Assembly: GCF_024505145.1 (NCBI RefSeq)
Contig: NZ_JANIAA010000005.1
Span: 124,001-188,000, forward strand
From: Streptomyces rugosispiralis
GTDB taxonomy: Bacteria; Actinomycetota; Actinomycetes; Streptomycetales; Streptomycetaceae
Direction of reading: 5' to 3'
Length of the DNA stretch: 64,000 nucleotides
Shown: positions 51,481 to 60,923 of the stretch, piece after piece
Layout: every line of letters begins with the position of its first letter
Position numbering within the stretch: the stretch's first letter is position 1
The notes under the pieces: generated by a model
Told to the model about the DNA's origin: nothing
The model's database searches: none
What the model saw: only the letters and a program-made list of their open reading frames with translations
Made by a program: the position numbers and the translations under genes

Positions 51481-52665
51481 ATGCCGTTGACCCCCGAGGA
51501 CGTGCGGAACAAGCAGTTCACGACCGTCCGCCTCCGAGAAGGCTATGACGAGGACGAGGTCGATGCCTTCCTCGACGAGGTCGAAGCCGAACTGACCCGG
51601 CTGTTGCGGGAGAACGAGGACCTGCGTGCCAAGCTGGCCGCCGCGACGCGTGCCGCGGCCCAGAGTCAGCAACAAGGCATGCGCAAGCCTCCCGAACAGC
51701 AGGAGCGGCCGGGCGCACCCGTGCCCGCCGCCATATCAGGACCGCCGCAGCCGGTGCCCCCCGGCCAGCAGCAGATGGGTGGCCCGCCCCAACTCCCGGG
51801 CGGAGCCCCGCAGCTGCCGGCCGGCCCGATGGGCCAGAACGGCCCCGGGCCGATGCAGCAGGGTGGTCCCGGCCCGATGCAGCAGGGCGGCCCTGGTCCG
51901 ATGCAGCAGGGCGGACCCGGTCCCATGGGCCAGAACGGTCCCATGGGTCCCGGCGGTCCCATGGGTGGACCGATGGGCGGTCCCGGTGGCCCGGGTGGCC
52001 CCGGCGGTCCTGGCGGCCCGCAGCTGCCGCAGCCGGGGCAGGGCCCGGGCGGCGACAGCGCCGCGCGCGTGCTCTCGCTCGCGCAGCAGACCGCCGACCA
52101 GGCGATCGCGGAGGCCCGTTCCGAGGCCAACAAGATCGTCGGTGAGGCCCGCAGCCGCGCCGAGGGCCTGGAGCGGGACGCCCGCGCCAAGGCCGACGCG
52201 CTGGAGCGGGACGCGCAGGAGAAGCACCGTGTCGCGATGGGCTCCCTGGAGTCCGCTCGCGCCACGCTCGAGCGCAAGGTCGAGGACCTGCGCGGCTTCG
52301 AGCGCGAGTACCGCACGCGGCTGAAGTCGTACCTGGAGAGCCAGCTGCGCCAGCTGGAGAACCAGGCCGACGACTCGCTCGCCCCGCCGCGCACCCCGGC
52401 GACCGCCTCGCTGCCGCCGTCCCCCTCGATGAGCGGTTCCATGGCCTCGGCCGGTGCCGGCACGATGGGTGGCCACACGATGGGTGGCAACCAGTCCATG
52501 GGCGGCCACAACCAGAACGGTGCAGCGCCGTCCTACGGTGGCCAGCAGCAGATGTCTCCCGCGATGACCCAGCCGATGGCACCGGTGCGGCCGCAGAGTC
52601 CGCAGCCGATGCAGCAGGCGCCGAGCCCGATGCGGGGCTTCCTCATCGACGAGGACGACAACTGA
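51481..52665 (+). CDS. divIVA: Polar growth determinant DivIVA (Wag31)
   Basis: 394 residues. N-terminal membrane-curvature domain (LTPEDVRNKQFTTVRLREGYDEDEVDAFLDEVEAELTRLL), a Gly/Pro/Met/Gln linker (about 65-185) with GPGPMQQG repeated three times and further GGPM-type copies, then a coiled coil (about 190-300, SLAQQTADQAIAEARSEANKI onward) and a low-complexity tail. Marks hyphal tips and recruits the wall machinery. GAGGTGAAG precedes the ATG. Confidence 0.97.
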   Translation: MPLTPEDVRNKQFTTVRLREGYDEDEVDAFLDEVEAELTRLLRENEDLRAKLAAATRAAAQSQQQGMRKPPEQQERPGAPVPAAISGPPQPVPPGQQQMGGPPQLPGGAPQLPAGPMGQNGPGPMQQGGPGPMQQGGPGPMQQGGPGPMGQNGPMGPGGPMGGPMGGPGGPGGPGGPGGPQLPQPGQGPGGDSAARVLSLAQQTADQAIAEARSEANKIVGEARSRAEGLERDARAKADALERDAQEKHRVAMGSLESARATLERKVEDLRGFEREYRTRLKSYLESQLRQLENQADDSLAPPRTPATASLPPSPSMSGSMASAGAGTMGGHTMGGNQSMGGHNQNGAAPSYGGQQQMSPAMTQPMAPVRPQSPQPMQQAPSPMRGFLIDEDDN

Positions 52666-52703
52666 CGCGGGCCGCGTAGCGACGCGGAGCGTTCGGCAAT
52701 CGC

Positions 52704-52746
52704 AAGGGCCGGGTTCCAGGAGCCTCCTCCTGGGACCCGGCCCTTT
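52704..52746. terminator. Terminator after divIVA
   Basis: A near-perfect stem of about 19 bases (one mismatch) spans 52704-52746, with CCCTTT at its end. It closes the dcw transcript before the convergent ileS gene. Confidence 0.85.
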
Positions 52747-52794
52747 GCCGTGCGTGCGCGGGCTGTGGGGGCGGGGGCTTTTGCCCTACCCGCA

Positions 52795-52960
52795 GCATCC
52801 GATATGCGGCTCCGCCGCGTGGCGGGGCTCCGCCCCCGCCCCCCGGACGCCCTTCGGGCGTGTCCTCAATCTCCCCCAGCTACCGCTGGGAGGTGCCCCC
52901 TGGACGGGCTGAAATCAGGCCGTCCGGCGATTGAGGACCGGGGTCCGGGGCGGAGCCGGC
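52795..52960. repeat. Dispersed composite repeat, copy 3
   Basis: Contains GGCGGGGCTCCGCC blocks (inverse of the copies near 6690 and 14990), a 40-base block at 52861-52905 nearly inverse to 14935-14975, and the palindrome-flanking CCTCAATC / GATTGAGGA pair around ACGGGCTGAAATCAGGCCGT, a common Streptomyces intergenic repeat. It lies directly behind the 3' end of ileS. Confidence 0.75.
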
Positions 52961-52965
52961 CGACG

Positions 52966-55900
52966 TTACGCCTTGCGGAGGCGGAAGGTGAGGCCCAGCG
53001 GGGCGTCGGTGAACTCGTCGCCGTAGCCTTCCTCGCCGTCTCCGGAGGCGAAGTCCGTCGCGAGGACCTCGTCCGCGATCAGCTCGGCGTGGTCGGCGAG
53101 GGCCTGACGCAGCTCCTCGTCGGCCGACCGCCACCGCAGCGCGATCCGGTCGGCCACATCCAGCCCGCTGTTCTTACGGGCCTCCTGGATCAGCCGGATC
53201 GCGTCACGGGCGAGACCCGCGCGCCGCAGCTCGGGGGTGATCTCCAGGTCGAGGGCGACCGTGGCGCCCGCGTCGGAGGCGACGGACCAGCCCTCGCGCG
53301 GGGTTTCGGTGATGATGACCTCGTCGGGGGAGAGGGCGAGCGTCTCGCCGTCCACCACGACCGACGCGTTCCCCTCGCGCAGCGCGACCGACAGCGCGGC
53401 GGCGTCGGCCTCCGCGATCGCCTTGGCGACCGGCTGGGTGCCCTTGCCGAAGCGCTTGCCCAGGGCACGGAAGTTGGCCTTCGCGGTGGTGTCGACCAGC
53501 GAGCCGCCGACCTCGCTCAGGGATGCGAGCGAGGAGACGTTCAGCTCCTCCTCGATCTGGGCCCGCAGTTCGGCGCCGAGGGCTTCGAAGCCGGAGGCGG
53601 CGACCAGTGCGCGCGACAGCGGCTGGCGCGTCTTCACACCGGACTCCGCGCGGGTCGCGCGCCCCAGCTCCACCAGGCGCCGTACGAGCGCCATCCGCTC
53701 CGAGAGGGCCGGGTCGATCATCGACCGGTCCGGCTCCGGCCAGGTGGTCAGGTGCACGGAGGCGGGGGCCTCCGGGGCCACCGGGACGACCAGGTCCTGC
53801 CAGACCCGCTCGGTGATGAAGGGCACCAGGGGCGCCATCAGCCGGGTGACCGTCTCGATGACGTCGTGCAGGGTGCGCATCGCGGCCGCGTCGCCCTGCC
53901 AGAAGCGGCGGCGGGAGCGGCGCACGTACCAGTTGGACAGATCGTCCACGAAGGCCGACAGCAGCTTTCCGGCCCGCTGGGTGTCGTACGCCTCCAGGGA
54001 CTCGGTGACCTGCTCGGTGAGCGTGCCCAGCTCGCCCAGCAGCCAGCGGTCCAGCAGCGGCCGCTCGGCCGGGGCCGGGTCGGCCGCGGACGGTGCCCAG
54101 CCCGAGGTGCGGGCGTACAGCGCCTGGAAGGCGACCGTGTTCCAGTAGGTGAGCAGCGTCTTGCGCACGACCTCCTGGATGGTGCCGTGGCCCACCCGGC
54201 GGGCCGCCCACGGCGAGCCGCCCGCGGCCATGAACCAGCGCACCGCGTCCGCGCCGTGCTGATCCATCAGCGGGATCGGCTGAAGGATGTTGCCCAGGTG
54301 CTTGGACATCTTGCGACCGTCCTCGGCCAGGATGTGACCGAGACAGACCACGTTCTCGTATGAGGACTTATCGAAGACGAGCGTGCCGATCGCCATCAGC
54401 GTGTAGAACCAGCCGCGGGTCTGGTCGATCGCCTCGGAGATGAACTGCGCCGGGTAGCGCCGCTCGAAGAGCTCCTTGTTGCGGTACGGGTAGCCGTACT
54501 GCGCGAACGGCATCGAGCCCGAGTCGTACCAGGCGTCGATGACCTCGGGCACCCGCTCGGCCGTCAGCGAGCAGCCGTCGGCGGTGCAGGTGAAGGTGAC
54601 CGCGTCGATGTACGGCCGGTGGGGGTCGAGACCGCTCTGGTCGGTGCCGGTCAGCTCGGAGAGCTCGGCGAGGGAGCCGACGCAGGTGAGATGGGACTCG
54701 GCGCAGCGCCAGATGGGCAGCGGGGTGCCCCAGTAGCGATTCCGCGACAGCGCCCAGTCGATGTTGTTATTGAGCCAGTCGCCATAGCGACCGGTCTTGA
54801 CCGACTCGGGATACCAGTTGGTCTTCTCGTTCTCCCGCAGCAGCGCGTCCTTGATCGCGGTGGTGCGGATGTACCAGGACGGCTGGGCGTAGTAGAGCAG
54901 CGCGGTGTGGCAGCGCCAGCAGTGCGGGTAGCTGTGCTCGTACGGCACATGCCGGAACAGCAGCCCGCGCGCCTTGAGGTCCGCCGTCAGCGCCTCGTCG
55001 GCCTTCTTGAAGAACTGGCCGCCGACCAGGTCGAGGCCCTCCTCGAAGGTGCCGTCCGGGCGGACCGGGTTGACCACCGGCAGCCCGTAGGCCCGGCAGG
55101 TCAGCAGGTCGTCCTCACCGAACGCGGGGGACTGGTGGACCAGACCGGTGCCGTCCTCGGTCGTCACATACTCGGCGTTGACGACGAAGTGGGAGTCGGG
55201 GATCTCCACCAGTTCGAAGGGGCGCCGATAGGTCCAGCGCTCCATCTCGGCCCCGGTGAAGGACTCGCCGGTGACCGTCCAGCCCTCGCCGAGCGCCTTC
55301 TCGACCAGCGGCTCGGCGACGACCAGCTTCTCCTCGCCGTCGGTGGCGACCACATAGCGCACCCCCGGGTGCGCGGCCACGGCGGTGTTGGAGACCAGGG
55401 TCCACGGCGTGGTCGTCCACACCAGCAGCGCCGCCTCGCCCGCCAGCGGGCCGGAGGTCAGCGGGAAGCGGACGAAGACCGAGGGGTCGACGACCGTCTC
55501 GTAGCCCTGGGCCAGCTCATGGTCGGACAGCCCGGTGCCGCAGCGCGGGCACCAGGGGGCGACGCGGTGGTCCTGGACCAGCAGCCCCTTGTTGAAGATC
55601 TCCTTCAGGGACCACCACACCGACTCGACGTAGCCGGGGTTCATGGTCCAGTACGCGCCGTCGAGGTCGGTCCAGAACCCCATCCGGGTGGTGAGCTCGG
55701 CGAAGGCGTCGGTGTGCCGGGTGACGGACTCCCGGCACTTGGCGTTGAACTCGGCGATGCCGTACGCCTCGATGTCCTTCTTACCGTTGAAGCCCAGCTC
55801 CTTCTCGACCGCCAGCTCGACCGGCAGGCCGTGGCAGTCCCAGCCCGCCTTACGGTCGACGTGGTAGCCCCGCATGGTGCGGAAGCGCGGGAAGACGTCC

Positions 55901-56103
55901 TTGAAGACGCGGGCCTCGATGTGGTGGGCGCCCGGCATGCCGTTCGCGGTCGGGGGGCCCTCGTAGAAGACCCACTCGGGCCGCCCCTCGGACTGCTCGA
56001 GGCTACGGGCGAAGATCTTGTTCTCCCGCCAGAAGTCGAGCACGGCGTGCTCGAGGGCGGGCAGGTCGACCTGGGCGGGCACCTGGCGGTACTGCGGCGT
56101 CAT
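52966..56103 (-). CDS. ileS: Isoleucyl-tRNA synthetase, long type
   Basis: 1045 residues, the length of the type II (eukaryote-like) enzymes. The HIGH motif reads GAHH in NGMPGAHHIEARVF, and KMSKH is in GRKMSKHLGN. An editing domain (about 180-400) and a C-terminal anticodon-binding domain (from about 640) are present. Type II enzymes are often mupirocin-tolerant (inference). ATG 56103 was preferred over further upstream in-frame codons because GGAGGAAGAAGAG precedes it and MTPQYRQVP matches homologues. Preceded by a T-box. Confidence 0.95.
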   Translation of the reverse strand: MTPQYRQVPAQVDLPALEHAVLDFWRENKIFARSLEQSEGRPEWVFYEGPPTANGMPGAHHIEARVFKDVFPRFRTMRGYHVDRKAGWDCHGLPVELAVEKELGFNGKKDIEAYGIAEFNAKCRESVTRHTDAFAELTTRMGFWTDLDGAYWTMNPGYVESVWWSLKEIFNKGLLVQDHRVAPWCPRCGTGLSDHELAQGYETVVDPSVFVRFPLTSGPLAGEAALLVWTTTPWTLVSNTAVAAHPGVRYVVATDGEEKLVVAEPLVEKALGEGWTVTGESFTGAEMERWTYRRPFELVEIPDSHFVVNAEYVTTEDGTGLVHQSPAFGEDDLLTCRAYGLPVVNPVRPDGTFEEGLDLVGGQFFKKADEALTADLKARGLLFRHVPYEHSYPHCWRCHTALLYYAQPSWYIRTTAIKDALLRENEKTNWYPESVKTGRYGDWLNNNIDWALSRNRYWGTPLPIWRCAESHLTCVGSLAELSELTGTDQSGLDPHRPYIDAVTFTCTADGCSLTAERVPEVIDAWYDSGSMPFAQYGYPYRNKELFERRYPAQFISEAIDQTRGWFYTLMAIGTLVFDKSSYENVVCLGHILAEDGRKMSKHLGNILQPIPLMDQHGADAVRWFMAAGGSPWAARRVGHGTIQEVVRKTLLTYWNTVAFQALYARTSGWAPSAADPAPAERPLLDRWLLGELGTLTEQVTESLEAYDTQRAGKLLSAFVDDLSNWYVRRSRRRFWQGDAAAMRTLHDVIETVTRLMAPLVPFITERVWQDLVVPVAPEAPASVHLTTWPEPDRSMIDPALSERMALVRRLVELGRATRAESGVKTRQPLSRALVAASGFEALGAELRAQIEEELNVSSLASLSEVGGSLVDTTAKANFRALGKRFGKGTQPVAKAIAEADAAALSVALREGNASVVVDGETLALSPDEVIITETPREGWSVASDAGATVALDLEITPELRRAGLARDAIRLIQEARKNSGLDVADRIALRWRSADEELRQALADHAELIADEVLATDFASGDGEEGYGDEFTDAPLGLTFRLRKA

Positions 56104-56159
56104 CGGGGCTCTTCTTCCTCCGGCGGACACGTGCTCTTCCGTTTCCGTCGGAGGGACGA

Positions 56160-56380
56160 GAGCCGTGGGCTCCCGCGGTACCACCCTCCTTGACCGGCAG
56201 CGGTCGGCTCCCGGCCCCCTCATTGGGATCGCGATGCCGGTTCTACTGACCCAGGGCGGGCGTTCCTCCGGCGGCTCCGGGGTGATCCTTCACATCGCGC
56301 TCGCCCCCGGGCTCACACCGTCCCCGGGTCGCTCTGGGCCGCCTACGACGCTACTCGTCCCCATCCACGCCTTTCGCTGC
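56160..56380 (-). promoter_or_regulatory. Isoleucine T-box riboswitch upstream of ileS
   Basis: The T-box AGGGTGGTACCGCG is at 56187-56174 on the minus strand. Further upstream the leader contains GGTGTGAGC-like and GAAGGATCACC motifs; the ATC specifier codon (Ile) is at 56284-56286. A -10-like TACACT (56386-56391) would start the leader. Actinobacterial T-boxes of this kind usually control translation by hiding the ribosome site, which fits the GGAGGAAGAAGAG between T-box and start codon. Confidence 0.9.
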
Positions 56381-56668
56381 GCCCCAGTGTACGGGGCCGA
56401 GGAGACCGGGGCCGACCGAATATGGCACTGCCCGGTCACCGCTGGGGCACTGCGCCGAGTGGGCGACGGCTGGCTCCGGGGACCGACCCGAATGGCCGGA
56501 CGCAGGGGGCCGCGATCAGGGCCGTCACGCTGGGTGACCGCCGGATGCCGGATCCCGGACGGATTACCGGACGCGGAGTGGGGCACAACGGTGGAGACCG
56601 GGTTGTCGTACGGGCAAGCCGGGCGAATCGGGCGGCGTGCCCCGTTGCCGCCCGCTCGGAGTCGATTT

Positions 56669-56684
56669 ATCGTTCCGGAACGAT
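56669..56684. promoter_or_regulatory. Perfect 16-base palindrome upstream of the DksA-like gene
   Basis: ATCGTTCCGGAACGAT, 39 bases before the start codon. A second perfect palindrome follows at 56697-56709. The 56400-56660 stretch before it holds nothing recognisable. Confidence 0.5.
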
Positions 56685-56696
56685 TCGCGCGCAAGA

Positions 56697-56709
56697 TCAC
56701 AATATGTGA
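56697..56709. promoter_or_regulatory. Palindrome TCACA-ATA-TGTGA
   Basis: Lies 14 bases before the start codon, close enough to influence transcription start or ribosome access. The arms are the reverse arrangement of a CRP site. Confidence 0.4.
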
Positions 56710-56722
56710 AGGGGCCGCGGCC

Positions 56723-57463
56723 ATGGTGGCGAGAAAGACCACCGTGCAGAAGAGCACGGCGAAGGCGACGAAGGCCGCGCCCGGCAAGAAGAGCGCCTCG
56801 GGCAAGAAGGCCGTCAACGAGACCGCGGCACCCGGCAGGGCCGCCGCGCAAGGCGCCGCCAAGGCGGCGAAGAAGAGCGCACCGAGGAAGAAGTCGGAGC
56901 CGCCCGCCAAGAAGGCCGAGCCCGCCGACAAGGCGGTGCCCGCGAAGAAGACGGGAGCCAGGAAAGTGGTTGCGAAGAAGACCTCGGGTGGTGCGCCGAC
57001 CGGCAAGAAGGCCACGACGACCGCGCCGCCCCTGCCCAAGGCCCGTGCGGCGGGCGCCCCCGTCGACCCCGGCGAGCTCGCGGTCCGCCCGGGCGAGGAC
57101 CCCTGGTCGGCCGAGGAGGTGGACGAGGCGCGTTCCGGGCTGCTGACCGAGGCCGGCCGGCTGCGCACCGAGATCCTCGCCTCCGAGGAGGCGATCACCG
57201 GGCTGATGCGCGATTCCGGTGATGGCGCGGGCGACGACCAGGCCGACACCGGAACCAAGAACATCACCCGCGAGCATGAGATGGCCCTGGCCGGAAACGC
57301 CCGCGAGATGCTGCTCCAGACCGAGCGCGCCCTGGACCGGCTGGACACCGGGACGTACGGGCTGTGCGAGAGCTGTGGCGACCCGATCGGCAAGGCCCGG
57401 ATGCAGGCGTTCCCCCGGGCCACGCTGTGCGTCGAGTGCAAGCAGCGCCAGGAGCGGCGCTGA
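56723..57463 (+). CDS. DksA/TraR-type zinc-finger protein with histone-H1-like N-terminal tail
   Basis: 246 residues. About 115 N-terminal residues are Lys/Ala/Pro/Thr-rich with repeated KK and AKK motifs, like histone H1 tails. A coiled region (residues about 130-200, SAEEVDEARSGLLTEAGRLRTEILASEEAI) and a C4 zinc finger (CESCGD...CVECKQRQ) form the DksA/TraR module. DksA proteins bind RNA polymerase; the tail may bind DNA. GAAGGGG precedes ATG 56723. Two palindromes lie just upstream. The gene may lead into lspA, 70 bases downstream. Confidence 0.85.
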   Translation: MVARKTTVQKSTAKATKAAPGKKSASGKKAVNETAAPGRAAAQGAAKAAKKSAPRKKSEPPAKKAEPADKAVPAKKTGARKVVAKKTSGGAPTGKKATTTAPPLPKARAAGAPVDPGELAVRPGEDPWSAEEVDEARSGLLTEAGRLRTEILASEEAITGLMRDSGDGAGDDQADTGTKNITREHEMALAGNAREMLLQTERALDRLDTGTYGLCESCGDPIGKARMQAFPRATLCVECKQRQERR

Positions 57464-57533
57464 CGCCCGTACGTGTGTGCCGTACCCTCGTCCCTCACAG
57501 GGGGAGACAGGCCCACGAGGTTGAGGGACTCAC

Positions 57534-58121
57534 GTGACAGAGGCGGAGCAGGCCATCGGTACGCCGGACGCGGGGAAGGCAGAGGGGGGCGCCGGGACCA
57601 GCGCCACCGGATCCGATGAGGCCGCGGCGGGCAGGGGGAAGCGGCGCGTCGGAGTGCTCCTCGTGGTCGCGGCGGTGGCCTATCTGATCGATCTGACCAG
57701 CAAGCTGGCCGTGGTCGCGAAGCTGGAGCACCACGCTCCGGTCGAGGTGATCGGCACCTGGCTGCAGTTCGAGGTGATCCGCAACCGAGGGGCGGCGTTC
57801 GGCTTCGGCGAGGCCATGACCATCGTCTTCACGGTGATCGCGGTCGGCGTCATCGTGGTGATCGCGCGGCTGGCCCGCAAGCTCCACAGCCTGCCCTGGG
57901 CCATCGCGCTCGGGCTGCTGCTCGGCGGCGCCTTCGGCAATCTCACCGACCGGATCTTCCGGGCGCCCGGGGACTTCCAGGGGGCGGTCGTCGACTTCAT
58001 CGCGCCCTCCCACTTCGCGGTCTTCAACCTCGCCGATTCCGCCATCGTGTGCGGTGGCTTCCTGATCGTGATCCTGTCCTTCCGCGGCCTGGACCCGGAC
58101 GGCACGGTCCACAAGGACTGA
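57534..58121 (+). CDS. lspA: Lipoprotein signal peptidase II
   Basis: 195 residues, four membrane helices. Catalytic aspartates in [14 protein letters not shown] and [12 protein letters not shown]; the conserved N-terminal [12 protein letters not shown] and [12 protein letters not shown] motifs are present. Cleaves prolipoproteins. The first 35 residues are a low-complexity extension before the first helix; GTG start at 57534 with GAGGTTGAGGG upstream. Confidence 0.95.
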   Translation: MTEAEQAIGTPDAGKAEGGAGTSATGSDEAAAGRGKRRVGVLLVVAAVAYLIDLTSKLAVVAKLEHHAPVEVIGTWLQFEVIRNRGAAFGFGEAMTIVFTVIAVGVIVVIARLARKLHSLPWAIALGLLLGGAFGNLTDRIFRAPGDFQGAVVDFIAPSHFAVFNLADSAIVCGGFLIVILSFRGLDPDGTVHKD

Positions 58122-58122
58122 C

Positions 58123-58158
58123 ACCGGCCGCGCCCTGGGGAGCGGCGTCACGGCCGGT
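58123..58158. terminator. Weak inverted repeat after lspA
   Basis: ACCGGCCG (58123-58130) pairs with CGGCCGGT (58151-58158) around a 20-base loop. May be a terminator. Confidence 0.45.
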
Positions 58159-58206
58159 ATCCGACGGGCGTGCGAACCGGTGCTCCCGGTCCGGCATACT
58201 CGTCGG

Positions 58207-59148
58207 GTGAGTACGATTCCCGAGATCCGCACCCTGCCCGTACCGGACGGTCTGGAGGGCGAGCGCGTCGATGCCGCGATCGCCCGCATGTTCGGCTTCT
58301 CCCGGACCAAGGCGGCCGAGCTGGCCGCCGCCGGAAAGGTGCAGCTCGACGGCAGCGTCGCCGGGAAGTCCGACCGGGTCTCCGGAGGTGCCTGGCTCGA
58401 GGTCGAGCTGCCGCAGGCCGCGCCGCCGGTGCGGATCGTCGCCGAGCCCGTCGAGGGCATGGACATCGTGCACGACGACGAGGACATCGTGGTCGTCTCC
58501 AAGCCGGTCGGCGTCGCCGCCCACCCCAGCCCCGGCTGGAGCGGCCCCACCGTGATCGGCGGACTGGCGGCCGCCGGTTTCCGCGTCTCCACCTCGGGCG
58601 CCGCCGAGCGTCAGGGGATCGTGCACCGGCTGGACGTCGGCACCTCCGGGCTGATGGTCGTCGCCAAGTCCGAGCTCGCGTACTCCGTGCTCAAGCAGCA
58701 GTTCCGCGAGCGCACCGTGGACAAGCGCTACCACGCGCTGGTCCAGGGCCACCCCGACCCGCTGAGCGGCACCATCGACGCCCCGATCGGCCGCCACCCC
58801 CAGCACGACTACAAGTGGGCGGTGACCGCGGACGGCAAGCCGAGCGTCACCCACTACGACCTCATCGAGGCGTTCCGGGCCGCGAGCCTGCTGGACATCA
58901 AGCTGGAGACCGGCCGCACCCACCAGATCCGGGTGCATATGGCGGCCCATCGCCATCCCTGCGTCGGCGACCTCACCTACGGCGCGGACCCGACGCTCGC
59001 CAAGCGGCTGAAGCTGACCCGGCAGTGGCTGCACGCCGTGCGGCTCGGCTTCGAGCACCCCGCACACGGCGGATGGGTCGAGTTCGAGAGCGCCTACCCG
59101 GACGATCTGCGCGGGGCGCTGGACATCGTGAAGGCGGAGAGCGCGTGA
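58207..59148 (+). CDS. rluD: RluA-family pseudouridine synthase (RluD-like)
   Basis: 313 residues. N-terminal S4 RNA-binding domain ([29 protein letters not shown]), catalytic Asp in [24 protein letters not shown] and [20 protein letters not shown]. Modifies uridines in 23S rRNA (inferred by similarity to RluD). GTG 58207 lies 6 bases after CATACT (58195-58200), possibly leaderless. The stop overlaps the next gene by GTGA. Confidence 0.9.
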   Translation: MSTIPEIRTLPVPDGLEGERVDAAIARMFGFSRTKAAELAAAGKVQLDGSVAGKSDRVSGGAWLEVELPQAAPPVRIVAEPVEGMDIVHDDEDIVVVSKPVGVAAHPSPGWSGPTVIGGLAAAGFRVSTSGAAERQGIVHRLDVGTSGLMVVAKSELAYSVLKQQFRERTVDKRYHALVQGHPDPLSGTIDAPIGRHPQHDYKWAVTADGKPSVTHYDLIEAFRAASLLDIKLETGRTHQIRVHMAAHRHPCVGDLTYGADPTLAKRLKLTRQWLHAVRLGFEHPAHGGWVEFESAYPDDLRGALDIVKAESA

Positions 59149-59609
59149 TCGAGGTCGTGGCCGACGGGGACCTGTCCGGCTGCTTCGCGGTCCGTCGCGA
59201 GGTCTTCGTGGTGGAGCAGCGGATCCCCGAGGAGGAGGAGATGGACGCGTACGACGCGCACGCCGTCCACCTCCTGGCCACCGACGGCGGGGGCCGCCCG
59301 GTGGGCACCGTCCGCTTCCTGCACGGCGCTGCCGCCGACAAGAAGTACGGCCATGCCGGTGTCGACGGTGCCACCACCGCCGTGCTCGGCCGCCTCGCGG
59401 TGGCCGGGGCCGCGCGGGGCGCGGGGCTGGGGGCCGACCTGGTCCGGGCCGTCGAGGCGGAGGCCCACCGGCGCGGTCTGGCCGAGGTCTATCTGGAGGC
59501 CCAGACCCATGCGCTCGGCTTCTACGAGCGGCTGGGCTACGAGGCGTTCGGCCCCGAGTTCGACGAGGGCAGCGGCATCCCGCACCGGGCCATGCGGCGG
59601 TCGCTGTAG
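59145..59609 (+). CDS. GNAT-family N-acetyltransferase
   Basis: 154 residues. Acetyl-CoA loop reads [27 protein letters not shown], and the C-terminus [24 protein letters not shown] matches the ElaA-like / YjbR-like GNAT subgroup in which a Glu-rich N-terminal loop ([12 protein letters not shown]) contacts substrate. GTG 59145 overlaps the rluD-like stop by four bases, so the two are coupled. The substrate is unknown. Confidence 0.88.
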   Translation: MIEVVADGDLSGCFAVRREVFVVEQRIPEEEEMDAYDAHAVHLLATDGGGRPVGTVRFLHGAAADKKYGHAGVDGATTAVLGRLAVAGAARGAGLGADLVRAVEAEAHRRGLAEVYLEAQTHALGFYERLGYEAFGPEFDEGSGIPHRAMRRSL

Positions 59610-59651
59610 CGACCGGGCGACGGCGGTCGCCGCGGTGGCGGGCCGCCGGGC

Positions 59652-60791
59652 TCACCCTGAGTGCCGGGCGTCCTTGCGCAGCCCGTCCTCGAAGCGGGCG
59701 AAATGGTCGTGGCGCTCCCGGCGGCGCTCGCTCTCCAGCAGCGTCTGCGGGGCCTGGACGGCCGAGGCGGTGGCGATGCGCGGCAGCGCGTACGGATGGG
59801 CGTCCCGCAGCCACGTGATCATCTTCTCGCGCACCTCACAACGCACGGTCCACGCGTCGTCCGGGTCCCGCGCCGTGATGAGCGCCCGCACCATGATGGT
59901 GCTCGGGGTGGTGTCCGTCACCACCAGGTTCCAGTCCCGGCCGTCCCAGGCCGGAGACTTCTGCACGATCTCGCGCAGGTGCTCCCGCATCTCCTCGATG
60001 GGCGCGGCGTGGTCCAGGTGGAAGTAGACCGTGGCCACCTTCTGGGTGCCGCCCCGCGACCAGTTCTCGAACGGCTTGTTGGTGAAGTACGACACCGGCA
60101 TGGTGATCCGGCGCTCGTCCCAGGTCCGTACGGACAGGAAGGTCAGCGTGATCTCCTCGACCGTGCCCCACTCGCCGTCCACGACCACCGTGTCGCCGAT
60201 CCGCACCATGTCGCCGAAGGCGATCTGCAGCCCCGCGAAGAGGTTCCCCAGCGTGGGCTGGGCGGCCACACCGGCGACCACACCGAGGATTCCGGCGGAC
60301 GCCAGCATGGAGGTGCCGACCGTGCGCATCGTCGGGAAGGTCAGCAGCATGGCGGAGGCCGCCACCACGCCGACGATCGCGGCCACCACCCGCTGGATCA
60401 GCGTCACCTGGGTGCGCACCCGGCGCACCCGGGCGGGGTCGTGGGCGCTGGAGGAGGCGTAGCGGAAATAGGAGGACTCCACCACGGCCGAGGAGACCCG
60501 CACCATGAGCCATGCCGTGGCCGCGATGAGCACCAGCGCGAGCAACTGGCCGATCGCCGACTCGTGCTCCTGGACGACCCTCGCCCGGGTCTTGTCGTAC
60601 GAACCGCTCAGCAACGCCGTGCACACCGTCACCTGAAGCGGGAGCCGGCAGCGGCGCAGATGGCCCCACAGGGGGGTCTCGGGATGCCGGGCATCGACCC
60701 TCCGCAGCAGCCAGTCGACGGCCCAGCCGATGAACAGCGTTATGGCCAGTGAGCCGCCGATGACGACGAGCGGACGCAGCACGTCCTCCAT
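59652..60791 (-). CDS. MscS-family mechanosensitive ion channel
   Basis: 379 residues. Three to four membrane helices, the pore helix ASAGILGVVAGVAAQPTLGNLFAGLQIAF (MscS TM3-like) at about 190-220, then the beta domain with GDTVVVDGEWGTVEEITLTFLSVRTWDERRITMPVSYF. Releases solutes on hypo-osmotic stress. The C-terminal tail is charged. ATG 60791 with AGGATGAGG upstream. Confidence 0.9.
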   Translation of the reverse strand: MEDVLRPLVVIGGSLAITLFIGWAVDWLLRRVDARHPETPLWGHLRRCRLPLQVTVCTALLSGSYDKTRARVVQEHESAIGQLLALVLIAATAWLMVRVSSAVVESSYFRYASSSAHDPARVRRVRTQVTLIQRVVAAIVGVVAASAMLLTFPTMRTVGTSMLASAGILGVVAGVAAQPTLGNLFAGLQIAFGDMVRIGDTVVVDGEWGTVEEITLTFLSVRTWDERRITMPVSYFTNKPFENWSRGGTQKVATVYFHLDHAAPIEEMREHLREIVQKSPAWDGRDWNLVVTDTTPSTIMVRALITARDPDDAWTVRCEVREKMITWLRDAHPYALPRIATASAVQAPQTLLESERRRERHDHFARFEDGLRKDARHSG

Positions 60792-60923
60792 GGACACCTA
60801 CCTCATCCTTCCCCAGGGGAGACTCCAGGGTGTCCTGTCCCGCCTTCCCCGGATCAGGTGCCCTCAGACTGTGACTGGCACGATAGGAGGGGGCGACCCA
60901 CGGAAAGTGAAACGGGAAGGAAA

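Noticed and set aside
56400..56660. Additional coding frame upstream of the DksA-like gene
   Set aside because: The frame is open to 56018, but it runs through the T-box leader and has no homology.
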